A DNA stretch of 64,000 nt from Corynebacterium jeddahense (GCF_028609865.1 NZ_CP063194.1:2108001-2172000), one strand, 5' to 3'. Shown: positions 9,098-21,254, counted from the stretch's first letter. Notes: generated from the sequence alone by a model not told the origin. Numbers and translations are program-made.

Positions 9098-10459
9098 ATG
9101 GCAAAGAAACCACGCGTGATCCACACCTGCTCCGAGTGTGGCTACTTCTCCCCCAAGTGGCTCGGCCGCTGCCCCGAGTGCGGGTCGTGGGGCACGTTGC
9201 AGGAGGAGGCGCCGGTCGCGGCCGCCGCCGGCCCGGTGCGGGCGGCGGCGCTCACGCCCACCTCCCCCGCCACCCCGATCACGAAGATCGACGCGGCGGC
9301 CACGCACACCGTCGCCTCCGGCATCGGTGAGCTCGACCGCGTGCTCGGCTCGGGCGTGGTGCCCGGCTCCGTCGTGCTCATGGCGGGTGAGCCGGGCGTG
9401 GGCAAGTCCACCCTGCTCCTCGAGGTCGCCTCGCGCTGGGCCGGGCTGGGTCGAACCGCGCTCTACGTCACCGCGGAGGAGTCCGCCGGCCAGGTGCGGG
9501 CGCGCGCCGAGCGCACCGGCGCGCTCAAGGAGTCGCTCTACCTCGCCGCCGAGTCCAACCTCGACGTCGTCTTCGGCCACGTCGAGCAGCTCAAGCCCTC
9601 GCTGCTCATCGTCGACTCGGTGCAGACTATGCACGCCGCCGGGGTCGAGGGCGTCGCCGGCGGCGTCGCGCAGTCCCGGGCGGTCACGGCCGCGCTGACC
9701 ACGCTGGCGAAGACGACGAACATGCCCGTCCTGCTCGTCGGCCACGTGACCAAGGACGGCAACGTCGCGGGCCCGCGCGTGCTCGAGCACCTCGTCGACG
9801 TCGTGCTGAATTTCGAGGGCGACCGGCAGTCGTCGCTACGCATGCTGCGCGGCATCAAAAACCGCTTCGGCGCGACGGACGAGGTGGGCTGCTTCGAGCA
9901 GACCGCGGACGGCATCCGGGAGGTGCCCGACCCGTCGGGGCTGTTCCTCTCGCACCGCGGGAAGACGCCGGACGGGTCCGCGGTGACCGTGGCGATGGAC
10001 GGGGTGCGCCCCATCCTCGCGGAGGTGCAGTCGCTCACGGTCGACCCGGTGAACAAAAGCCCGCGCCGCGTGGTCACGGGCCTCGACTTCAACCGCGTGC
10101 CCATGGTGCTCGCGGTGCTGCAGGCGCGCTGCGGCGAGCGCACGAACGACAAGGACGCATACGTGGCCACGGTCGGCGGGATGCGCGTGACGGAAACGGC
10201 GACGGACCTCGCCGTCGCGCTCGCCACGTGGTCGAGCCTCCACGAGCAGCCGCTCCCGCCAAAGACGGTGGTCATCGGGGAGGTCGGCCTCGCCGGCGAG
10301 CTGCGGCGCGTGCCCAACCTCGGGCGCCGCGTGCAGGAGGCCGCGCGCCTCGGCTACGAGCGCGCCATCGTCCCCGCCGGGGAGCGCCTGCGTATCGACG
10401 GCCTGGCGGTCCACCCCGCCGCAACCCTCGGGGAGGCCATCGCGCTGGTGTCTAGGTGA
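9098..10459 (+). CDS. radA: DNA repair protein RadA (Sms)
   Basis: RecA-like ATPase acting in recombinational repair by promoting branch migration. The 453 residues hold the N-terminal zinc finger (CSECGYFSPKWLGRCPECGSW), Walker A GEPGVGKSTLL, the RadA signature KNRFGATDEVG, and a C-terminal Lon-protease-like domain (VIGEVGLAGELRRV). The ATG at 9098 gives the canonical MAKK start; a GTG further upstream is less likely. The gene normally next downstream, disA, is absent here: the following convergent gene overlaps the radA end by eight bases. Confidence 0.94.
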   Translation: MAKKPRVIHTCSECGYFSPKWLGRCPECGSWGTLQEEAPVAAAAGPVRAAALTPTSPATPITKIDAAATHTVASGIGELDRVLGSGVVPGSVVLMAGEPGVGKSTLLLEVASRWAGLGRTALYVTAEESAGQVRARAERTGALKESLYLAAESNLDVVFGHVEQLKPSLLIVDSVQTMHAAGVEGVAGGVAQSRAVTAALTTLAKTTNMPVLLVGHVTKDGNVAGPRVLEHLVDVVLNFEGDRQSSLRMLRGIKNRFGATDEVGCFEQTADGIREVPDPSGLFLSHRGKTPDGSAVTVAMDGVRPILAEVQSLTVDPVNKSPRRVVTGLDFNRVPMVLAVLQARCGERTNDKDAYVATVGGMRVTETATDLAVALATWSSLHEQPLPPKTVVIGEVGLAGELRRVPNLGRRVQEAARLGYERAIVPAGERLRIDGLAVHPAATLGEAIALVSR

Positions 10460-11174
10460 TGTTGAACGGTGTCGCCTCGGAGGCGTTGTCACCGATCACG
10501 GCGTGGAGGAAATACGCGCCCGGCTTCACCGCGGGGCGGTTGGAGCACTGCCCCGGCTGGGACGCGGTCACGGACCAGCGCGCCTCCCAGCGCTGCTTCG
10601 CGCCGGGCGGGAAGTTCTGGATACCGGTCGCCACCGGCTCGTAGCAGTCGGTGTCGGACCAGATGCGCTCGTTCGTGCCCATGTCGTAGACCTCGAAGCG
10701 CAGGAGGTTCTTGTTCAGGTCGATGACGCACTCGGTGTCGGTGGGGTTGTCCACCTCCATCTGGAACACCGGCTGGACGCCGGCCGCGTAGCTCGGCTGC
10801 GCCGTGATCGCGGTGATCACCAGGTCCTTCAGCTCGCACGCGCCGGTGCGGGCGGGGGCGGCGACGGCGGAGGTCGCCGACGCGGTTGCCCCCACGGTGA
10901 CCTGCGTCGTGGCGGTGGCCGTCGTGGGGGCCGTCGAGGGGGCAGTCGCGGATTCGCTCTCCCCCGGCACCGTCACGGTCGGCTCGGTGACCAGGGTCGT
11001 CGTGGGCGTGGACTCCGCCGTCTCGGTCTCGCTCGAGCCCCCGTCGCCGCGGCCCCCGCGCGCCGCAGCCGTGAGCGCCCACACCAGCAGTGCCACAACC
11101 AGCAGGAGGATGACGAGTGCCGCCACGCGGCGGCGCATGTAGATCTCCGGAGGCAACGGGCGCTGGTTCGACAT
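10452..11174 (-). CDS. conserved membrane-anchored protein (Rv3587c-like)
   Basis: A 240-residue protein with a short cytoplasmic N-terminus, one transmembrane helix at about 17-37 (VAALVILLLVVALLVW), a Thr/Ser/Val-rich linker (about 45-105) and an extracytoplasmic beta domain with three cysteines (GACELKDLV, TECVIDLN, DTDCYEP; a fourth in QCSNRP). No catalytic motif is visible. Position between radA and carbonic anhydrase matches M. tuberculosis Rv3587c, also uncharacterised. It overlaps the convergent radA by eight bases. Confidence 0.7.
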   Translation of the reverse strand: MSNQRPLPPEIYMRRRVAALVILLLVVALLVWALTAAARGGRGDGGSSETETAESTPTTTLVTEPTVTVPGESESATAPSTAPTTATATTQVTVGATASATSAVAAPARTGACELKDLVITAITAQPSYAAGVQPVFQMEVDNPTDTECVIDLNKNLLRFEVYDMGTNERIWSDTDCYEPVATGIQNFPPGAKQRWEARWSVTASQPGQCSNRPAVKPGAYFLHAVIGDNASEATPFNIT

Positions 11175-11183
11175 GCCTATAAC

Positions 11184-11804
11184 TTAGCCACCGAAGTTTT
11201 CGTAGGTGGTCTCGACACGGCCGTCGGACAGCCGGTAGCGGGCGCCGACCACGCCGAGGGTGCCGTCGCCCAGCGCGGCGGCGACCGCGGGGACGCGCGA
11301 GGCGAGGAGCTCCGCGCCGTTGCGGGCGTGGGCCTGCTCGACCTGCTCGCCGCGCGCCTTCGCCTCGATGACGGACGGCGCGATCTTCTCCACGAACTCC
11401 CTGGTCAAACCGGTCGGGATCTCGGCGGACTCGAACGCGCCCGCGGCCGCGCCGACGGCGCCGCACTTCTCGTGGGACAGGAACACCAGGAGGCTGACGC
11501 CGAGTCCGGCCACGGCGTACTCGACGGAGGCGGCGACGGCGGCGTCGACGCAGCCGCCGGCGGTGCGGACGACGAAGATGTCGCCGAACCCCGCGTCGAA
11601 CAGCAGCTCCACCGGCACGCGCGAGTCGGAGCAGCCCACGACGCACACGGCGGGCTGCTGGCCGGACGTGAGCGCCTCCCGGGTCGCGGCGTCGCGGTGG
11701 GGGGCTTCAGCGTTGCCTGCGGCGAAGCGCTCGTTGCCTTCGCGCAGTCGCTCCCACACCTCGCGCGGGGAGCCGGCGGACTTCAAATCAGTTGCATTCG
11801 TCAT
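11184..11804 (-). CDS. beta-class carbonic anhydrase
   Basis: Interconverts CO2 and bicarbonate. The 206-residue protein carries the zinc ligands and catalytic dyad of beta-carbonic anhydrases: VVGCSDSRVP (Cys and the Asp-Arg pair) and SHEKCGAV (His and Cys). The ATG at 11804 gives MTNATDLKSA; the frame continues upstream only as a shadow of mutY. It is divergent from mutY, with only 22 bases between starts, so both promoters must overlap the opposite coding start. The same neighbour relation occurs in mycobacteria (canB-mutY). Confidence 0.92.
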   Translation of the reverse strand: MTNATDLKSAGSPREVWERLREGNERFAAGNAEAPHRDAATREALTSGQQPAVCVVGCSDSRVPVELLFDAGFGDIFVVRTAGGCVDAAVAASVEYAVAGLGVSLLVFLSHEKCGAVGAAAGAFESAEIPTGLTREFVEKIAPSVIEAKARGEQVEQAHARNGAELLASRVPAVAAALGDGTLGVVGARYRLSDGRVETTYENFGG

Positions 11805-11826
11805 GCCCACTATTCTGGCACGCATT

Positions 11827-12684
11827 GTGACGAACATCCCCCCTGACAAGATCATCGCCTGGTACCGCGCCAACGCCCGCGACCTGCCGTGGCGCGCGCC
11901 CGGGACCACCGCGTGGGGCGTGCTGCTCAGCGAGGTGATGAGCCACCAGACCCAGGTCGAACGCGTCGCTCCGGTCTGGCGGGAGTGGATCGAGCGCTGG
12001 CCCACCCCGGAGGCGTTCGCCAAGGCACCGACGAGCGACGTGCTCCGCGCCTGGGGCAACCTCGGCTACCCGCGCCGCGCGCTGCGGCTGCGGGAGTGTT
12101 CGCTGGCGATCGTCGAGAAGCATGGCGGCGTCGTGCCCGACGATGTCGACGAGCTCCTCGCCCTGCCCGGCATCGGCGACTACACAGCGCGGGCCGTGGC
12201 GTGCTTCGCGTACGGGAAGAACGTGCCGGTCGTGGATACGAACGTGCGGCGCGTGGTGGCGCGCGCGGAGCACGGCCGCGCGCTGGGCACGCCGGGGAAG
12301 AAGGAGCTCGCCGAGGTCGCGGACCTATTGCCCCGGCGCGGCGGGCCTGCGTTCTCCGCGGGGCTCATGGAGTTCGGCGCGCTCGTGTGCACGTCGAAAG
12401 CGCCCGCGTGCGAGGCGTGCCCCATCGCCGCCCGCTGCGCGTGGCTCGCCGCCGGCAGGCCCGCCCCAGTAGCGCGCCCCCGCACGCAGACGTTCGCGGG
12501 CACCGACCGGCAGGTCCGCGGCAAGATCATGCGGCTGCTGCGCGAATCGGAGTCCCCCGTCGAGCAGTCGCGTATCGACGCCCTCTGGCCCGACCCCGCC
12601 CAGCGCTCCCGCGCCCTGTTCTCACTGCTCGACGACGGTCTTGCCGAGCAGGACGAGCGGGGCTACTTCCACCTGCCGCGGTAG
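11827..12684 (+). CDS. mutY: A/G-specific adenine DNA glycosylase MutY
   Basis: Removes adenine mispaired with 8-oxoguanine. The 285-residue protein has the helix-hairpin-helix LPGIGDYTARAV with its catalytic Asp downstream (PVVDTNVRRV), and the [4Fe-4S] ligands C-x6-C-x2-C-x5-C (CTSKAPACEACPIAARC). The GTG at 11827 starts VTNIPPDKIIAWY, as in relatives; TATTCT about 11 bases upstream is a plausible -10 for a leaderless mRNA. An ATG at 11803 would add eight residues. The C-terminal MutT-like domain of E. coli MutY is shortened. Confidence 0.9.
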   Translation: MTNIPPDKIIAWYRANARDLPWRAPGTTAWGVLLSEVMSHQTQVERVAPVWREWIERWPTPEAFAKAPTSDVLRAWGNLGYPRRALRLRECSLAIVEKHGGVVPDDVDELLALPGIGDYTARAVACFAYGKNVPVVDTNVRRVVARAEHGRALGTPGKKELAEVADLLPRRGGPAFSAGLMEFGALVCTSKAPACEACPIAARCAWLAAGRPAPVARPRTQTFAGTDRQVRGKIMRLLRESESPVEQSRIDALWPDPAQRSRALFSLLDDGLAEQDERGYFHLPR

Positions 12685-12833
12685 TTCAGCCCGCCCGGGA
12701 GCTTGACGTAGACGCCGCCGCGCGAGTTGAACGTCACCGGGCCGATCTTCTTCGATGCGGAAACGCCGGACTTGGAGTAGTTCAGCCAGCTGTCGTCGCT
12801 GATCTTCTGGCGCTTTCGGTACTCGATACCCAT
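12663..12833 (-). CDS. DUF4236-type small protein
   Basis: A 56-residue protein, MGIEYRKRQKISDDSWLNYS at its start, with LNYSKSGVSAS and a Gly-rich C-terminus (KLPGGLNYRG). The pattern R-K-x-x-K-I ... L-N-x-S-K-S-G-V-S ... G is that of the DUF4236 family, small strand-rich proteins of unknown function. It overlaps the mutY 3' end by 22 bases on the opposite strand and its start is 24 bases from the divergent lipase start. Supported by family pattern only. Confidence 0.65.
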   Translation of the reverse strand: MGIEYRKRQKISDDSWLNYSKSGVSASKKIGPVTFNSRGGVYVKLPGGLNYRGRWK

Positions 12834-12857
12834 GGCACGGAGCCTACACTGCCACGT

Positions 12858-14305
12858 ATGCGTAAACGATGGTGTCTGTTGGCTGTCTCCGTCCTGTTAG
12901 CCCCCTGCGCGCATGCGGAGGACCTCAGCGCGGAGTCACTGTCCTCGCTCGCCGAGGTCGGCTCCGCGACCCACGAGGTTGTCGACGACGCCTCATCGCT
13001 CTCCTCCCTGCCCGAGCTGTCCTCGCACGCGCTGCGCGGCAGCGCCGGCGCGACTGCGGGCGAGCTCGACGCGAAGCGCCGCGTCCCCGGCTCCCAGGGC
13101 AAGCGCATCCGCTACACCTCCGTGAACGAGCAGGGCGAGAAGGTCCCCGTCACCGGCGCGCTGTACAACCGGCCGTTCGCGAAGGGCCTCGTCGTCCTCG
13201 CCCCCGGCACCCGCGGCCTCGGCGACCAGTGCGCGCCCTCGGCCGGGTCCTCGATGCTCTCCTCCGTCGGCCCGGGCACCACGCTCAACGTCAACTACGA
13301 GGCGCCGATGGTGCAGATGCTGCTCGACGCCGGCTACCGCGTCGTGGTCACCGACTACATCGGCCTGGGCACCGAGGGCCTGCACACCTACCTCAACCGT
13401 GTGGACCAGGGGCACGCGCTTATCGACGCCGCTCGCGCCACCGCCAAGCCGCACGAGAATGTCGCGTTCTGGGGCTACTCGCAGGGCGGCGGCGCGGCGG
13501 CTGCGGCCGCGGAGCTCGTCGCCGACTACGCCCCGGAACTCAACGTGGTGGGCACGTTCGCCGGCGCTCCCCCGGCCGACCCGCTCGGCGTGCTGCAGCA
13601 GGGCAGCGCCCCGATGCTCACCGCCGTCGCGGGCTTCGCCGCCGCGAGCTACGCGGAGACCTACCCCGAGTTCAAGGAGGCGCTCGACGAGCACCTCACC
13701 GACGAGGGCAAGACGTGGCTCGAGGGGCTGAAGACGGCTTGCGTCGTCGACGCATCGCTGAAGTCCCCCACCAGCTTTGCCACCCTGTTCAAGGACGGGA
13801 AGTCCTTCGCGGAGATTGCGGAGGAGGACGAGCGGATCGGCAAATACCTCGAGCGCAACAAGCTGGGCAAGGTGCCCACCTCCGCGCCGATCATGGTGCT
13901 CACCAACCTCGACGACGACCTCGTGCCGGAGCCGCAGGCCACCCAGCTCGCCGCCGACTACTGCAAGGTCGGCGCCCCGGTGGAGTACCGCCGCGTGGTC
14001 ATCCCGGGCTCGCCGACCCAGCCGCTGGCAAGAGGCAAGGTCGAACTCACCCCGAAGTCCCCCGGCTCCGGGCACGCGGTGCCGCTCGTGCTCCAGACCG
14101 GCAACGCCATCGAGTGGATGGACGACCGCTTCGCGGGCAAGCCCATGACACAGGTGTGCCCCTCCGACGTCCCTGACTACCAGGTCGTGGAGGGGCTCAA
14201 CGCCGTCGAGATCACCGCGCTCGTGCTCGCGGTGCTCGGCGCCGCCGGGGCCGCGGCGTGGTGGGCCTACCCGCTGGTCGCGCCCTACCTTCCGCAGCTG
14301 CAGCT

Positions 14306-14309
<4 letters not shown>
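12858..14309 (+). CDS. secreted lipase (LIP family) with C-terminal membrane segment
   Basis: A 483-residue exported alpha/beta hydrolase of the secretory lipase family, common in mycolate-producing actinobacteria. It has a signal peptide ([20 protein letters not shown]), a conserved [18 protein letters not shown] oxyanion region, nucleophile elbow [10 protein letters not shown], an Asp-containing [14 protein letters not shown] and a His in GSGHAVPLV. The C-terminus holds a hydrophobic helix ([20 protein letters not shown]), which may keep the enzyme in the membrane or outer envelope. The end overlaps the convergent clpC by four bases. Confidence 0.85.
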
Positions 14310-17047
<2,738 letters not shown>

Positions 17048-17173
17048 GGTTGGGGGACCCCTTCCTAAACCTCACTTTTGTTGTCCCCCACCATAACGCC
17101 GGGGTTTCCCGTCTCTTCCCGCGTTTTCTTTCGTTTTCGCGGGAATTCATGATTTCCCCAGTTCAAAAGGGAT

Positions 17174-17190
17174 GTTCACCGGTAGCGAAC
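17174..17190. promoter_or_regulatory. possible ClgR operator upstream of clpC
   Basis: GTTCACCGGTAGCGAAC is a near-palindrome (GTTCRC-N5-GYGAAC) about 127 bases upstream of the clpC start. ClgR, the actinobacterial activator of clp genes, binds sites of the CGC-N5-GCG type, and this differs by one base. Function is inferred from position and resemblance only. Confidence 0.35.
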
Positions 17191-17284
17191 ACCACTTTCC
17201 GCCTTTGTTGCCGCTCGGGCTTTACTCCGCATTGCGGACAACTGGGTCCACACCAACTAATTGACCAAACCCGACGAGACCCAA

Positions 17285-17350
17285 ATGCCGATACCCCGAC
17301 GCCGAGTTGATGACCAATATCCAACCAACTCGGCATCCTGATATCGGCAT
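17285..17350. repeat. compound inverted repeat (double-stem hairpin) beside the IS256-type element
   Basis: Two nested nine-base perfect dyads: outer ATGCCGATA (17285-17293) with TATCGGCAT (17342-17350), inner GCCGAGTTG (17301-17309) with CAACTCGGC (17326-17334). No T-run follows on either side, so it is not a typical terminator. It may be the end of a lost mobile element; the left end of the IS256-type element starts 43 bases away. Confidence 0.6.
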
Positions 17351-17392
17351 CTTGTTATCGACATTTGCAGACCACCAAAACCCCGCGGTTGC

Positions 17393-18803
17393 GTCCCTTA
17401 GTGTGGTGTAACGCTTGCTGATGGTGGGCCCTGGGAAATACAGGGGCGGCCACCGTCGGTAACCTTTCGACTCAACTACCACATCTCACCGAAAGGCACA
17501 TGACGATGACCGCTGCACCGCATTCTATCGACCCTGCAACGTACTTGGATGATCTGCTCGCTCAGGCCTCCCCTGACCTGATGCGGCAGATGCTGCAAGG
17601 GTTTATCAACCAGATCCTCTCCGCCCAGGCCGACACCGTCTGCGGCGCCGAATACGGCGTCTCTTCTGAACAGCGGGTCAACCACCGCAACGGGTATCGC
17701 CACCGCGACCTCGACACCCGTGTCGGCACGATCGATGTCGCGGTGCCGAAGCTGCGCCACGCACGCGTTCTTCCCGGACTGGCTGCTAGAGCGCCGCTCA
17801 CGAGCAGAACGCGCACTATCGACTGTGATTGCCACGTGCTACCTCAAGGGGGTCTCCACCCGCAGAATGAACGATCTGGTGGCAACCCTTGGGATTTCTA
17901 ACCTGTCGAAATCGCAAGTTTCGCGCATGTCGGAAGAACTCGACGAGATGGTCGCCGACTTCAGAAACCGCCCACTCGACCCCGGCGGGCATGCCTACCT
18001 GTCGTGCGACGCGCTCACGATCAAAGTCCGCGAAGGCGGCCGGGTGGTCAAATGCTCGGTGCTACTTGCCACCGGGGTCAACGCCGACGGCTACCGGGAA
18101 ATGCTCGGCATGCATGCCGCCACCGCGGAATCCAACGCATCGTGGAAAGGCTTCTTCCAAGACCTCAAGGCCCGCGGACTTCGCGGTGTATTCCTTATCA
18201 CCAGTGATGCTCATGAGGGCATCCAGCACGCGATATCCGAAGTGCTGCCCGATGCGTCGTGGCAGCGGTGCCGCACCCACTTCGCGAAGAACCTCTACGA
18301 GAAGGTCCCGAAGACACAGTGGCCGATGGTCTCTGCGATGTTCCAGACGATCTTCCAACAACCCGACGCCCAATCCACCTGGGCTCAAGCCCACGAAGTC
18401 GTTGACCTGTTGGAGCCGAAGTTCCCGCAGGTTGCGGCGTATCTGGAGGAATCACTCGATGAGGTGCTGGCGTTTACCGCAGCGCCGAAACCGGTCTGGA
18501 CGAAAGTCTGGTCCAATAACCCCACCGAGCGGTTAAACCGGGAGATCCGCCGGCACACCGATGTCGTGGGCATCTTCCCGAATAGGGAATCGATCATCCG
18601 GCTTGTCGGGGCGGTGCTTGCCGAGCAGCACGACGATTGGATCCAACAAAAACGCTACATGTCACTGTCCGCACTCGAACAGACCAAACACCTCATGCAC
18701 CGCACAGGAGACCACCATGGTGACTACCACCAGCTAACCGCCTAACAAACCCCCAACTTCATACCGAGCCGAAAGCACCAACGGCTACACCACTACACGG
18801 GAC
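17393..18803 (+). mobile_element. IS256-family insertion sequence, about 1.41 kb
   Basis: Bounded by imperfect 28-base inverted repeats matching at 20 positions: left 17393-17420 (GTCCCTTAGTGTGGTGTA...) and right 18776-18803 (reverse complement GTCCCGTGTAGTGGTGTA...). The single transposase is frameshifted. The 8-base flanks (GCGGTTGC and TTGAACTT) do not match, so no target duplication is seen; it may have been lost by rearrangement. The right end lies in a minus-strand membrane protein gene. Confidence 0.75.
17500..18745 (+). pseudogene. IS256-family (Mutator-type) transposase, frameshifted
   Basis: The N-terminal part is read in one frame from the ATG at 17500 (YLDDLLAQASPDLMRQML ... VAVPKLRH); the rest is in another frame from about 17765 (FFPDWLLERRSRAERAL onward). 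A one-base change near 17755-17770 separates them. The three catalytic acids remain in the second frame: Asp in YLSCDALTIKV, Asp in LITSDAHEGI, Glu in NNPTERLNREIRRH. Programmed frameshifting is not typical of this family and no slippery run is evident, so I call it inactivated. Confidence 0.8.
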
Positions 18804-19041
18804 TTGAACTTTTCGTGCGCAGCGCTCCCCACACCGCCCCCATCGCGAGTAGTGGTGAGAGGGCCACAATACCAGCTGGGGTAATGAGCCATCCACTACC
18901 CGCACGGTACGCAAAAATCCCCGCCGCGATCCCCAAGGAGATAGTGATCATGTAGTACGGCAACGTCCCGTCCGGGAAGATGGAAGGAAAGAGATAAGGG
19001 AAGGCGATCGCTAAGAGCGAGACAAAACCCGAGACCCACAC
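18793..19041 (-). pseudogene. small membrane protein gene truncated by the IS256-type element
   Basis: A frame from GTG at 19041 encodes about 82 residues with two or three hydrophobic helices (FVSLLAIAFPYLFPSIF, YYMITISLGIAAGIFAY, LITPAGIVALSPLLAMGAVW). The last four codons and the stop lie inside the right inverted repeat of the IS (18776-18803), so the original C-terminus has been cut off. No family recognised. Base composition is lower in GC than the core genes. Confidence 0.45.
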
Positions 19042-19255
19042 AGTCAGTGAAACCTGCTGGCGGTTACTGCTCTTGGGATCGCCCTTTTATTTCGTCCTTA
19101 CTTCGAGTTAGTTGGCGGGATTGTAAGTCGCAGAGCTGCATGCGCGATAGAGATTCATCTGCCCCAATATCGGATGTTCGAAAGTCCTACAAAGGCTAAG
19201 GCGATAAGTTACTCTCACGAGAAAGACGATTTCCCCCCGCTAAGTAAAGGCAAAA

Positions 19256-20782
19256 TTGAAGTATAGTAATCGAATTCTCTCTTCGGCCACCGCATTTCTT
19301 ATCGCGTGCAGTTTAGGTACGGCCACAGCTACCGCCGATGTCTTTCATAGGTATTGGATCGGAGGCCGAATTGAAGAAACGTATCAGCGCCTCGGCGGCT
19401 GGCCCACATTTGGGGATGCCTTGACCCCCGAAAGTGTGGCGGCGCGGAATGGCCGTTTTCAGGTTTTCGCTCGCGGGTCCTCTATTTATTGGCACCCGAA
19501 CGTCGATGGCGGAACCGCCCACCAAGTTGGAGGGGCAATCAGGGACAAATGGGCGGAGCTGGGGTGGGAACGGGAGTATCTCGGTTATCCCGCCACAGAT
19601 GAACTTCCCACTCGGCAGCCAGGAGGGCGATTCAATCACTTCCAAGGAGGCTCGATCTATTGGAGCCCGTCCACCGGCGCGCATAATGTCCAAGGCGAGA
19701 TTAAAAAGCAATGGGGTTTGAGCGACTGAGAAATGGGCCCACTTGGCTTTCCTACGACTGACGAGATCAACACTCCTGGCGGAGAAGGGAAGTTCAATCA
19801 CTTCCAAGGAGGCTCGATCTATTGGAGCCCGTCCACCGGTGCGCATAAAGTGCTAGGTGGAATTAGAAACTATTGGGGTAAGAACGGGTGGGAAAAGAGT
19901 AGATTCGGTTTTCCCGTATCCGAGGAACGACGTTTGAACGACGGCGCAGTTCAACAAGAATTCCAAGGCCATGCCCTTCAATGGGTTCCTTTTAAGCCCG
20001 CATCCCTACCAACCTACGACTCCGCATATGGTAGCTATAACCAGTTTTACGATATTTTCAATATCAGTGAGCAGTGGACCCCGCAGGCCCTAAATCGAGA
20101 GTTGACCACCCACTTTAATCAGTACTTCACTTTCACGGGCTGCCCCGACACTCTCCGCGTAGGAGATACTTGCAATCTTGAGACGGCAGTAGGACTGGAT
20201 GACCCAGTACGAGTAGAGGCCATCTCTCCAGATGGTTTCACCCTTAAATCCCTGGAGGGACACCCCGAAGGTGCCGGCCGGTTGATCAACTTTAGATTTG
20301 TCCCGACTACCGTCACAGGGATCACTACCATCAGATTGAATGTGCAAGCATGGGGGCCCGTTTCAAATGGATCTCTCTTAGGTCCATTGAACACTCAGAC
20401 TGTCGCTCGGTATTCATGGTCCCGACTGGCAGACAATCTGCGGAAGCGAACCTCGACTGCATCAGCCACTTACATCACCGCAGATAAGAACACTCCCTCC
20501 GTTAGAACGTTTAGTGTCCGCAATTCGGACGCCGCATCTGCCCTTGCGGATGCTGAAGTGGTTGACACGACAAACTACCAGTTGAGCGAAAGTATGGATC
20601 TCGTCCCGCTTTTCCCGGCAGGAACATCCTCGGAGGAAATTGAAGCGGCACTGAAGGGTGGTAGCATGCCCACTTCACTTCCAGCAATCCGAGAAGGAGA
20701 GTCCCCCACACCAAGCGACACCACGACCGATAGTCAGCCGAATCCCAGTCAGGCAACACAGGGAACCGAGGCTCCAGAATGA
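19256..20782 (+). pseudogene. secreted LGFP-repeat protein interrupted by an in-frame TGA
   Basis: One reading frame of about 508 codons starts at TTG 19256 (AAAGG upstream), with a signal peptide ending near TATADVF. It encodes four LGFP repeats (about 30-240), units typical of corynebacterial cell-wall proteins and thought to bind the envelope, then an unrecognised beta-rich C-terminal domain of about 250 residues and a Ser/Thr/Pro tail. The frame is broken only by TGA at 19727-19729. By alignment with its own repeats 2 and 4 (LGWE, NGWE) that codon should be Trp (TGG), so this is a one-base nonsense change. A 157-residue truncated product may still be made. GC content is clearly below the core. 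Confidence 0.75.
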
Positions 20783-20835
20783 GATCAAGCGCAACGGATG
20801 TCGTGGCCACCCCCTAAAAGAATTCAGAGAGAAAC

Positions 20836-21123
20836 ATGATCTATGTGGTTTTGGGTGCTGTAGTCGCGCTATTCATCTCCTTATGCATCATGGCAATGGG
20901 GTACCTAGTCCACCTTTCAGCTAAGCGGAAGGTGCTTTCTCCATACCGTTTCTTAGTCGTGATGGTTTTACTAGCACCCGTTTTTCTGATCTACGACATA
21001 CTCAGCGATGAGATGTGTAGCGGCCTTTTCAATTATGCGGTCAGCGGTTACCTAATTACCGCAGTCATCATAAGTTTTCTGTGGCGCAGTATTGCGGATG
21101 GCCCCAGCGAAGCGCGGGAGTAG
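20836..21123 (+). CDS. small membrane protein, unknown function
   Basis: A 95-residue protein with three predicted transmembrane helices (IYVVLGAVVALFISLCIMAM, FLVVMVLLAPVFLIYDIL, YLITAVIISFLW). AGAGAGA lies just upstream of the ATG. It follows the LGFP-repeat gene by 53 bases and shares its low GC content, so the two probably arrived together. I do not recognise a family. Confidence 0.5.
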   Translation: MIYVVLGAVVALFISLCIMAMGYLVHLSAKRKVLSPYRFLVVMVLLAPVFLIYDILSDEMCSGLFNYAVSGYLITAVIISFLWRSIADGPSEARE

Positions 21124-21132
21124 GAGCGGTCG

Positions 21133-21254
21133 TTAGGAGAAGGTGTTTATCCTGCGCTTCCCGCGAGGTATTTTATACAAGGTGGTCCGCCTGATCCCGA
21201 GCCGACGGGCCGCCTCTGCCTTGGGCACGCCATCGGCCACCCACCCTCGGGCCT
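21133..21254 (-). pseudogene. C-terminal fragment of a serine resolvase/invertase
   Basis: Reading the minus strand gives ARGWVADGVPKAEAARRLGI, then RRTTLYKIPRGKRRINTFS and a stop at 21133. This is the helix-turn-helix end of a Hin/Tn3-type recombinase (P-K-x-E-A-A-R-R-L-G-I-x-R-T-T-L-Y). An in-frame stop lies just upstream and no catalytic domain is present, so it is a scrap of a lost recombinase. It shows that another element once occupied this site. Confidence 0.6.

Noticed and set aside
17755..17770. Programmed ribosomal frameshift in the IS256-type transposase
   Set aside because: IS256-family transposases are normally made from one frame and there is no slippery heptamer here; treated as a mutation.
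19727..19729. Selenocysteine codon in the LGFP-repeat gene
   Set aside because: The repeat alignment predicts Trp, not Cys, and I see no bacterial SECIS-like hairpin just after the TGA.
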